Origin: an uncultured Saprospiraceae bacterium
GTDB taxonomy: Bacteria; Bacteroidota; Bacteroidia; Chitinophagales; Saprospiraceae
Assembly (NCBI GenBank): GCA_937959375.1
Contig: CALGLS010000344.1
Coordinates: 1-17,267 of the forward strand
Direction: 5' to 3'
DNA: 17,267 nucleotides
Part shown: one piece after another, positions 1 through 6,032 of the stretch
Position numbering within the stretch: the stretch's first letter is position 1
Layout of the letters: each line of letters begins with the position of its first letter
Notes under the pieces: generated by a model
The model's database searches: none
Seen by the model: the letters and a program-made list of their open reading frames with translations, nothing else
Told to the model about the DNA's origin: nothing
Position numbers and translations under genes: made by a program

Positions 1-315
1 GAGCGTAATGTCAAGGACTAGCTCTTTGGCAGAATTCAGAATAATATGGTCGCTGAGAAAAGCTTCGTAGCCTAGATATTGACAACGAATCTGATGACGT
101 CCAACGGGGACATTTTCCAGACGGAAAGCTCCATTGATATCAGTACTGGTACCGATTGAAGGTTCGGAATTTTCGACCATTACAGTTGCTCCAATTAAGG
201 GCTGACGGCTGTCTTGATCAATGACCACTCCTCTTATGGTTTGAGTAGGGCTTTGTGCCAAACAGCATGCCATACAATAAAAGCTAAGGATGAAAGCAAT
301 TAGGATCTTTTTCAT
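1..315 (-). CDS. TonB-dependent receptor, N-terminal fragment (cut by window edge)
   Basis: The reading frame starts at an ATG at 315 and stays open to base 1, giving 105 residues; the rest lies outside the window. It opens with a signal peptide (MKKILIAFILSFYC..., cleavage likely after CLAQ, about residue 20). A carboxypeptidase-regulatory-like (CarboxypepD_reg-like) domain follows, with the typical words IRGVVID, PLIGATV, GTSTDINGAF, VPVGRHQ and YLGYEAF. In Bacteroidota this domain precedes the plug and barrel of outer-membrane TonB-dependent receptors. The fragment aligns closely with the first 105 residues or so of the complete receptor at 6033-8408 (for example PLIGATV, VGRHQ/LGRHQ, YLGY, KE(L/V)(V/I)LDI). 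I therefore infer a paralogous receptor and not an unrelated protein with the same domain. The substrate cannot be predicted. Confidence 0.85.
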   Translation of the reverse strand, partial: MKKILIAFILSFYCMACCLAQSPTQTIRGVVIDQDSRQPLIGATVMVENSEPSIGTSTDINGAFRLENVPVGRHQIRCQYLGYEAFLSDHIILNSAKELVLDITL

Positions 316-351
316 AGCAAATAGGTTTTGATGTAAGTTAAGAAGTTGTTG

Positions 352-375
352 GAGAAAACTAAATTTAATTTTCTC
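352..375. promoter_or_regulatory. Small dyad in the leader of the truncated receptor gene
   Basis: GAGAAAA (352-358) and TTTTCTC (369-375) form a 7-bp inverted repeat with a 10-base AT-rich spacer, about 36 bases upstream of the receptor start. It could be a leader hairpin or a protein-binding dyad. In AT-rich DNA a match of this length can also occur by chance. Confidence 0.25.
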
Positions 376-473
376 AGGCGCTTCGTTTTTTAATTACACC
401 GCGAAGATAAACGCCTATAAGTTGAAATAGAATTGCTTCATGTTTGATTGAATTTTAATGAAATATTTTGATG

Positions 474-569
474 AAAGACCGAAGACCGAAGACCGGAGTC
501 CGAAGTTCTCGTCTAATGCAAATACGATCGCGGGAAACTTCGGACTTCCGTCTTCCGTCTTCCGACTTG
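474..569. repeat. Repeat-armed inverted-repeat element, copy A1 (GAAGACC/GAAGTCC type)
   Basis: The left arm (474-508) is made of 7-bp words GAAGACC, GAAGACC, GGAGTCC, GAAGTTC. The right arm (about 532-569) is the imperfect reverse complement, with CTTCGGACTTCC followed by repeated GTCTTCC. The tip between them includes TCTAATGC and CGATCGCGGGAAAC. Positions 502-538 align without gaps to 10968-11004 with 29 of 37 identities, mostly transitions. The element lies between two minus-strand genes, downstream of the one ending at 715. It codes for nothing recognisable. Confidence 0.8.
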
Positions 570-582
570 CCTTTAAATTATG

Positions 583-644
583 TCCCGCCAGTGTAATCGA
601 AATTACAACCGGCGGGATTTTCGGAAATGGCCATTTCCGAAAAA
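583..644. repeat. Two abutting palindromes: GC-rich stem and a 26-bp perfect palindrome
   Basis: TCCCGCC (583-589) pairs with GGCGGGA (612-618). Inside it a second stem, TGTAAT (592-597) with ATTACA (603-608), closes over CGAAA. The next base, 619, begins a perfect 26-bp palindrome to 644 (half TTTTCGGAAATGG). Transcription of the upstream minus-strand gene would cross this region. On that strand the stems are not followed by a T run, so a classic intrinsic terminator is not supported. On the plus strand an A run follows. Possible roles are a cruciform-prone site, a protein-binding site or a processed 3' RNA structure. Confidence 0.6.
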
Positions 645-714
645 AATTGGGGTTATATTTTATGTTGTTCTCAAGAGGTATTATAAAGTTTAAGAAATTT
701 ATGTTACATAGTAA

Positions 715-1599
715 TTATTTCCCAAAAGGTAATGTTACACCGACCCATGGAAGTCGAAATTCATTAAAGTTCTTTGAAAGAACAAGTCCAAAATCTACGG
801 TGATAGAAGGTGCAATAAATCGTCCTCCTACCGAAAATATGAAAGCAGGTGGATTCTTAGTGTTTTCTCGTATCATCCAGTTTTCGGTTACCAAACCAAA
901 TTTTTTGGTTATACGTTTCATGGCACTAATTGTAATCCATGGTTCTCGTTTCCATATTTTTTGCTGCCTTAAGAATGTGACTCCTATCGTAACATTATTA
1001 TCTCTATTGCCAAAAGTCGTTGCGTTATAAAAGAATGCCGTTTTCGTGTAAATGATATCTTCATTAGATCCCACAAAGGTTACACCTACCGCAGTATTGA
1101 CACCTTTTTTTCTTGCGGTTGAAAGCTTTGCAGAGCCAGTAAAGACTGGTCTTTGATCATTGCTAAACAAAAACGAGGCTATTTCAAATCCAGCTCCAAT
1201 GCTGATGTTTTTTGTCAGTCCATAGTTGGCTCTTTGAATAAATAACATGGTGTTTTGATAATTGCCTTCACCTTTGCGAAGACCAAAAGCAGTCGGACTC
1301 AATAAATTTTGGGAGGCGTTTGGATTTTCGAACCAATATGTACCATCAGCTCTGAAAATAGCTGGGCGCATTTTTGCGATCTTGTTTCTTCTTAAAGAAA
1401 CGAGACCGATCTCTTTGGTTTCAATAGAAACGATCGAATCGTTTTTTGTGATTAGCGTGCCGTAAATGATGTTGCCTCCTCTTGTTCTGATAGAGGCTTT
1501 GTCACCAACTTTTTGAGCACTCAAATGAGCCATTCCCGAAATCATGAAAAGAAATGCAAGACCAATTATGATTCCTGCCTTTTTTATTTGCTTTCGCAT
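715..1599 (-). CDS. Putative outer-membrane beta-barrel protein with Sm/SH3-like N-terminal module (paralogue 1)
   Basis: I place the start at the ATG at 1599 (294 residues) and not at the upstream in-frame ATG at 1698, because the 1599 start puts a signal peptide at the N-terminus (MRKQIKKAGIIIGLAFLFM..., cleavage near HLSAQ). The mature N-terminus (QKVGDKASIRTRGG..., TLITKNDSIVSIETKEIG) looks like a small five-strand barrel that reads as an SH3/Sm-type fold. A longer region follows with alternating hydrophobic residues and YWFENPNAS, GLRKGEGNYQN, NYGLTKNISIGAGFE, consistent with an outer-membrane barrel. It ends in GVTLPFGK. The next gene (1829-2857) is a clear paralogue with the same architecture. 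No function is known to me; localisation is inferred from the signal peptide and strand pattern only. Confidence 0.7.
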   Translation of the reverse strand: MRKQIKKAGIIIGLAFLFMISGMAHLSAQKVGDKASIRTRGGNIIYGTLITKNDSIVSIETKEIGLVSLRRNKIAKMRPAIFRADGTYWFENPNASQNLLSPTAFGLRKGEGNYQNTMLFIQRANYGLTKNISIGAGFEIASFLFSNDQRPVFTGSAKLSTARKKGVNTAVGVTFVGSNEDIIYTKTAFFYNATTFGNRDNNVTIGVTFLRQQKIWKREPWITISAMKRITKKFGLVTENWMIRENTKNPPAFIFSVGGRFIAPSITVDFGLVLSKNFNEFRLPWVGVTLPFGK

Positions 1600-1828
1600 A
1601 AATGAACTTTCCGAGGATTCATTTATATTTCTTTTCAAGTATGAAAGCAAGGTCGGACTAAATGTGGCCATTTTAGATGCGTTTTTCGATATAGACATAT
1701 CTATTTTAATTTAATATCAATTAAAAGCTGAGCGAATTGACGAAGTACTGAGATTTTGTTGTAAAAATCGATTGGTTCTGAGGTATATCGATCAGTAGAG
1801 TGTATAGATATTGTAGAATCTTGATCGA

Positions 1829-2857
1829 TTATTTATTCAAAGGGATGGTTATACTAATCCAAGGGACGGTCGTCTCATTTTTTCGATCTACTAGAAGAGA
1901 GAAGTCGGCGACTACGTTTTTGCCGACGTGCCTGACCCCCAATGAGACGATACTGGCAAACCCTTCATCGTCTCTAACGAAAATTTCATTTCGAGGTGCA
2001 AAATTGGAAGGCATGATCCAGCTCTCGCTGATGAGACTAAGTTTGTGACCAATACGTGCCATACCTGCAATATTGATGAGTGGTCGAGTATCTACATCCC
2101 CATTAGATACAATGAAACCTAGGCCAATAGTGGCGTTGGTGTTGCGATCACCAACTGTGTTGGCACCATACAATATACCGATCTGAGTGTCTTCGTAGTT
2201 GAGATACATCGCGTTGGCACTCACGTTGAATTGTTCGGGGCGAATGGGAAATGCATATTTGGCGGTAAGTCCAAAACCTATTGATCGGATGTTGTTGAAA
2301 ACCAAGTTTAAGACTTCAAATCCAACACCAAGGGTAAGGTTATCCGTAACGCCATATTTTAATGAGTTGAACACGACCCAAATATTTTGCATTTCTATTT
2401 GGCCCTTTTTGAGTGAGTATCCAGTAGAGCCATAGAGGTAATGTGTTGCGGAGGGATTTTGATGCCAGTAAATATCTTCTACTCTTTTCTTCTGGTTTTT
2501 TTTTCTTTTTTTCTTTTTGTCCGTTTCCTTGTTTTCTTTCTTTTCGTCTGTTTCCGTTTCTCCTTCTTCTCCTTCTTCTTCTTCTTCTTCTCCTTCTTCT
2601 TCTTCTTCTTCTTCTTTTGAGATATTTCCTCTGCTTAGTTTATCAATCTCGCTAATATCCTTTTTGTATAGTGTGATGGTTCCAATATCCTTAGTTTCGA
2701 TAATGTATTTTTCATCGTCAACTTCGAGTAGTTCACCTTTGAAGAAACTTCCAGTCTTCATGCTAATACTAATATGGTCACCAACTTGTTGAGCCTTTGT
2801 AAAAAAGAAAGTTGTGAGTAGGAAGAGTAGGGTGAGACTTGTACGGAGGGCTTTCAT
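1829..2857 (-). CDS. Putative outer-membrane beta-barrel protein with acidic/basic low-complexity insertion (paralogue 2)
   Basis: 342 residues, with a signal peptide (MKALRTSLTLLFLLTTFFFT, cleavage after TKA). It shares its layout with the neighbour at 715-1599: QQVGDHISISMKTG and IIETKDIGTITL in the N-terminal module, then IYWHQNPSATHYL, GYSLKKGQIEMQN, KYGVTDNLTLGVGFE and a strand-rich C-terminus ending ISITIPLNK. Between module and barrel (about residues 82-125) it has an insertion absent from the paralogue: a Glu-rich block with a few Gly, then a Lys/Arg-rich block ending near RVEDI. The likely arrangement is a periplasmic or surface-exposed module joined to a barrel by a polyampholyte linker. 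The two genes are 229 bp apart on one strand and probably arose by tandem duplication. No function is recognised. Confidence 0.75.
   Translation of the reverse strand: MKALRTSLTLLFLLTTFFFTKAQQVGDHISISMKTGSFFKGELLEVDDEKYIIETKDIGTITLYKKDISEIDKLSRGNISKEEEEEEEGEEEEEEGEEGETETDEKKENKETDKKKKRKKNQKKRVEDIYWHQNPSATHYLYGSTGYSLKKGQIEMQNIWVVFNSLKYGVTDNLTLGVGFEVLNLVFNNIRSIGFGLTAKYAFPIRPEQFNVSANAMYLNYEDTQIGILYGANTVGDRNTNATIGLGFIVSNGDVDTRPLINIAGMARIGHKLSLISESWIMPSNFAPRNEIFVRDDEGFASIVSLGVRHVGKNVVADFSLLVDRKNETTVPWISITIPLNK
2483..2617 (-). repeat. In-frame GAA/GAG microsatellite encoding a Glu-rich then Lys-rich linker
   Basis: On the minus strand this stretch is almost all purine. It begins with tandem GAA codons interrupted by GGA, then passes through ACG/ACA and GAT codons into AAA/AAG codons. 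It encodes about 24 acidic-rich residues followed by about 20 basic-rich residues. Because the unit is 3 bp, slippage would change linker length without breaking the frame. Confidence 0.85.
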
Positions 2858-2910
2858 GTTGCTTTATATTTGTTAGTTGGGTCCTTCGATTTTGCTCAGG
2901 ATGATAAACG

Positions 2911-3016
2911 TTGGAGGCTGGAGGTAGGGGGGGAGAAGTGGGAGGTGGGAAGTTTCACTTGAACGCGCATTTTGCGTTAAAAGGAAACCTCCCACTTCCA
3001 ATCTCCTATTCCCAAC
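2911..3016. repeat. Repeat-armed inverted-repeat element, copy C (GGGAGGT/GGGAAGT type)
   Basis: The left arm (2911-2955) is built of purine words such as GGAGGT, GAAGTGGGAGGT and GGGAAGTTT. The right arm (2983-3016) is roughly its complement: GGAAACCTCCCACTTCC then TCTCCTATTCCCAACTC. The tip (2956-2982) contains its own hairpin, AACGC / GCGTT. The GAAGTTTC...AACG...GGAAAC frame resembles copies A1 and A2. The element ends 3 bp from the stop codon of the metallopeptidase at 3020, so it would sit in that gene's 3' UTR. Confidence 0.7.
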
Positions 3017-3019
3017 TCA

Positions 3020-3880
3020 TTACAGTTCCCGAGGAGTAAACGTATCTCCATCATCCATTTTTCCAGATTTTAGACCTTTGTAAAACCAAGTCATTCTTTG
3101 CTTAGAAGTACCGTGGGTAAAAGCATCTGGTACTACATATCCTTGTGCTTGTTTTTGGATGTGATCATCACCAACGGCAGAGGCTGCTGTAAGTGCTTCT
3201 TCCAAATCACCTTGTTCAAGTGCGCCAAGATATTTGTCTTCGTAGTGTGCCCATACACCAGCAAAAAAATCAGCTTGAAGTTCAAGTCGTACAGACAAAG
3301 CGTTTGCATCTTTTTTGCTCATCCGTCTTTGTTGACTTTGAACTTGAGTAGTGATGCCAAGTAAGTTTTGAACGTGGTGTCCTACTTCATGTGCTACAAT
3401 ATAGGCCATCGCAAAATCACCAGGCGCTTTAAAACGCGTTTGTAATTCTTGATAGAAACTAAGATCGATGTAAAGTTTGTAATCACCAGGACAGTAAAAA
3501 GGCCCTGTTGCTGAAGACGCATTTCCGCAAGCGGAACTAACGTGACCAGAATATAAAACCAATTTTGGTTGCTGGTATTCATGACCTAGTTGCTCTCTGA
3601 AAATTTTAGTCCAAATGGTTTCAGTGTCTTTTAAAACAACAGAAACAAATTGAGCAAGTACGTCCTCTTCCTTGCTAGTTGGTTGCTGATGTTGTTGGTG
3701 TTGCTGGTGTTGTTGCTGTTGCTGCACTTGTTCTAAAATAGGCTGTGGATCACCACCAGTCAACACTGCAAAAAGTAAAAGTATGATTGTTCCGAGACCG
3801 ATACCCGCACCGACTTGTTTTACTCGCTTACCTCTGCGGTCTTCTACATTGGAGCTACCTTCTCTGCCTTGCCATTTCAT
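3020..3880 (-). CDS. ypfJ: YpfJ-type neutral zinc metallopeptidase
   Basis: 286 residues. The N-terminus MKWQGREGSSNVEDRRG matches the diagnostic start of the YpfJ family (Pfam Zn_peptidase). A single membrane segment at about 23-41 anchors the protein with the catalytic part outside the cytoplasm. The zinc site is HEVGHH (HEVGH at 164-168), with a third ligand likely Glu200 in LELQADFFAG. CGNASSATGPFYCPGD (Cys118 and Cys130) and YIDLSF are also typical of the family. A Gln/His-rich spacer (residues about 52-66, repeated QQH) separates the anchor from the enzyme; this low-complexity spacer is the one unusual trait. Length fits the family. Substrates are not established. Upstream and downstream genes are not obviously linked in function. 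Confidence 0.93.
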   Translation of the reverse strand: MKWQGREGSSNVEDRRGKRVKQVGAGIGLGTIILLLFAVLTGGDPQPILEQVQQQQQHQQHQQHQQPTSKEEDVLAQFVSVVLKDTETIWTKIFREQLGHEYQQPKLVLYSGHVSSACGNASSATGPFYCPGDYKLYIDLSFYQELQTRFKAPGDFAMAYIVAHEVGHHVQNLLGITTQVQSQQRRMSKKDANALSVRLELQADFFAGVWAHYEDKYLGALEQGDLEEALTAASAVGDDHIQKQAQGYVVPDAFTHGTSKQRMTWFYKGLKSGKMDDGDTFTPREL

Positions 3881-4149
3881 AATAATGGATTTTAAATGAT
3901 GAAAATATTGAATTGCTAAATTTACGCCTAAGCTATGTTTTAGAGCACGGCATAATTAAAATTAAGGAGATCCCAATTTATGGTAAAATCAAATTGATGA
4001 ACTGCTTAAACGCCAAAATAATCAATTATAATCATTTTTAGACCTAGGAGTCCTGCATTTAACGAAAGTTATTGATAAGGAAAGAAAAGAGACTAGCGGA
4101 ACGGAGGCGAAGGGACAGTGTTAAGAGTGGTTATTTGAGTGAAAAGGAC
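3881..4149. other. Intergenic region, nothing recognised
   Basis: It lies upstream of the metallopeptidase start and downstream of the small minus-strand gene at 4150, so it should hold the metallopeptidase promoter. I could not find a convincing Bacteroidota -7/-33 pair, hairpin terminator or coding frame. Confidence 0.4.
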
Positions 4150-4338
4150 CTAGTTGTCCCAAAGTTCATCACTTAGGTTGACCTCCGGATTGTCATCATC
4201 AAAATTGACATAGAACTCTCCATTATAAATGAAGTTGTAGTTCAACTGCTCGCGTAGTGATTCAAAAGATTTTTCATCCGCTACATTTTGAGCGATCCAA
4301 TCGATGGCTTCCAGCCGAGTTTCAAATGATACTTTCAT
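4150..4338 (-). CDS. Small acidic hypothetical protein (62 aa)
   Basis: I prefer the start at 4338 (MKVSFETRLEAIDWIAQ) over the upstream in-frame ATG at 4392, because the extra 18 residues do not look like part of the domain. The protein has an amphipathic helix near residues 7-30 (TRLEAIDWIAQNVADEKSFESLREQL), then a beta-rich part (NFIYNGEFYVNFDDD) and a very acidic tail (NPEVNLSDELWDN). There is no signal peptide or membrane segment, so it is probably cytoplasmic. Steady reading through three domain-like parts and the sensible start make it a plausible real gene. No family or function is recognised. Confidence 0.6.
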   Translation of the reverse strand: MKVSFETRLEAIDWIAQNVADEKSFESLREQLNYNFIYNGEFYVNFDDDNPEVNLSDELWDN

Positions 4339-4623
4339 GCTTATGTAGTTTCTAGCTAAACAGTTTGTAAAATCAAATAAGTGCCCCAACAAGTATAAAT
4401 TAACAATACTTTAAGTATCTCAATTTATATTGAAGATTTGCTGTTGTGATTGAAAACCTTATTCTCAACTGGAGAAAGATGGATATACCAATAATGATGG
4501 CAACCTCGGAAAGATTTACAATAACATAGTTAAAATGGGTAATACTTAAATTGAAAAGCGATTGTGAAAGGTCTGAATGGTCAATTTATATAAAATTTTT
4601 TGAAAAGTAAAGAGAGGGGGGAG

Positions 4624-4767
4624 GAATTAGAATTAGAATTAGAATGTGAATGTGAATGTGAATTGGAATGGCCTTCTATCGTGAGGAAGTAGGAATGGGA
4701 ATGGAGAATCCGCGATTATGGGAAAATTCTAATTCTAATTCTAATTCACATTCCAATTCTAATTCCC
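4624..4767. repeat. Repeat-armed inverted-repeat element, copy B1 (GAATTA/GAATGT type)
   Basis: The left arm (4624-4670) is three GAATTA, three GAATGT and GAATTGGAATG. The right arm (4727-4765) is TTCTAA three times, TTCACA, TTCCAA, TTCTAA, TTCCC, its near-perfect complement. The tip (4671-4726) contains CCTTCTATCGT and CGATTATGGGAAAA, separated by a purine-rich stretch. The tip is shared almost word for word with copy B2 at 8471-8528. It lies between divergent genes, about 60 bp upstream of the start of the regulator at 4828, so it falls in or near that gene's promoter or leader. The rest of the 4393-4623 gap is AT-rich with no recognised feature. Confidence 0.85.
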
Positions 4768-4827
4768 GCTTTCCTTTGTTCCTTCCAACATTATAGCTAA
4801 ATTAACAACTTAATAGAACTCGCTCAC

Positions 4828-5832
4828 ATGGCCAAAACATTGCAAGACCAAATTTTAGATGATGTACTTAGTCGATATCCCAAGCGATCCGCTGCTGTAG
4901 AGGCATTGTCAGAGCTGCTTGGGGTTAGAAAAGATGCTATTTATCGTAGGCTGAGAGGGGATACCATCCTTTCTCCGAAAGAGATTAACCTCTTGGCGCA
5001 GACCTACAAAATTTCGGTCGACAGTTATATTTTCAACCAATCGGATGCTTTGTTTTTTACCTATAGTGTTTTTACCCGTGAGATTAACAACATGGGAGAT
5101 TATCTAGACGGGGTAGCTGAAAATCTTCAACGGGTCAAACAACTTCCTGACGTAAATATATATTACGCAGCGAGTGAGGTTAATTTCTTTTATTACAATT
5201 TTTTTCCTGAGCTAATTAGTTTCAAACTATATATCTGGGGGCGCGCATTTTGGGAATTTGAGTATCTAAAAAATCGGCCTTTTGATTTTGATGTCATCTC
5301 TCATCCAGAAATGGAAAAAACGCAGGAGGTGCTAAAGAGCTTCTTGGAAATTGATACCAAAGAATTGTGGAGCCCTAATATTTTGTTCAATACCCTAAGC
5401 CAAATCGAATATTTTCTGAGTATGGGAGTATTTCGAAATCCTAGTGATGCACTGGTTATTTGTGATCGGATGACACAGTTGGTTGATCACTGGCAACTAA
5501 TGGCTGAGAGTGGGTCTAAATTTATGTTAGGAACAGGGCCCGATGCGGCTCTAAGTTCTCTTGAATTATTTCATCATGAGGTGTTGGTAACAAGCGATGC
5601 CATTCTGGTTTCTTCTTCTGCAGGAAAAGCACTGTTTAATATTTTCAATAACCCCAACTATCTGTTAACCTCTGACGAAATGATGTGCAATCATCAAGAG
5701 GATTGGTTCAAAAAGGCAATTGGTAAATCAACTCCTATTAGTTTGAATAATGCAAAAAGTCGTGCGCTTTATTTCAATCATTTAAGAAGTCGTATCGCAG
5801 AGACTCGTCTGCGAATTGAACAAGGAATTTAA
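4828..5832 (+). CDS. Helix-turn-helix transcriptional regulator, Bacteroidota-specific type
   Basis: 334 residues, no signal peptide or membrane segment. Residues about 19-66 read as an Xre/BetR-like helix-turn-helix: KRSAAVEALSELLGV, then the recognition-helix word RKDAIYRRLRG, then SPKEINLLAQTYKIS. The remaining roughly 265 residues are a mostly helical, aromatic-rich region with no motif I recognise; it may be a ligand-binding or dimerisation domain. It is transcribed in the same direction as the TonB-dependent receptor at 6033, with a 200-bp gap. Local control of that receptor is possible but unproven. Repeat element B1 lies directly upstream. Confidence 0.75.
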   Translation: MAKTLQDQILDDVLSRYPKRSAAVEALSELLGVRKDAIYRRLRGDTILSPKEINLLAQTYKISVDSYIFNQSDALFFTYSVFTREINNMGDYLDGVAENLQRVKQLPDVNIYYAASEVNFFYYNFFPELISFKLYIWGRAFWEFEYLKNRPFDFDVISHPEMEKTQEVLKSFLEIDTKELWSPNILFNTLSQIEYFLSMGVFRNPSDALVICDRMTQLVDHWQLMAESGSKFMLGTGPDAALSSLELFHHEVLVTSDAILVSSSAGKALFNIFNNPNYLLTSDEMMCNHQEDWFKKAIGKSTPISLNNAKSRALYFNHLRSRIAETRLRIEQGI

Positions 5833-6032
5833 CATGGGGTATGCCAAATCCTACTTATTAAAATAGATCTATTTTGAGGGTAAATTCATCTATTCTTTCA
5901 TCCCCTACAATTCAGCCCTAAATTTCTACAACTCATTTTATTTCGTTTTCAATGGACAACCATTTGGACTAATATTGTATTGTGTTTAATGACAGGCGTA
6001 CTTTTTTACTCCAAGACTAAAACGATATAGAA

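Noticed and set aside
474..569. Insertion sequence or transposon end
   Set aside because: No transposase gene or target-site duplication is visible; the inverted repeats face each other across a tip of about 25-60 bases, so there is no room for cargo.
619..644. Intrinsic terminator for the minus-strand barrel gene
   Set aside because: On the minus strand the palindrome is followed by TCCCGCC and not by a T run, so the standard criterion is not met.
458..1030. 190-residue plus-strand open frame
   Set aside because: It runs across repeat element A1, the palindromes and the 3' end of the minus-strand barrel gene; composition is not protein-like and it is explained as a shadow.
2443..2792. Plus-strand frames rich in Ser or Leu
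   Set aside because: They are the complement of the GAA microsatellite (CTT/TCT/TTC repeats) in the minus-strand barrel gene.
4624..4767. CRISPR array
   Set aside because: The repeated words are 6 bp, contiguous and complementary between arms; there are no 25-40 bp repeats with unique spacers and no cas genes.
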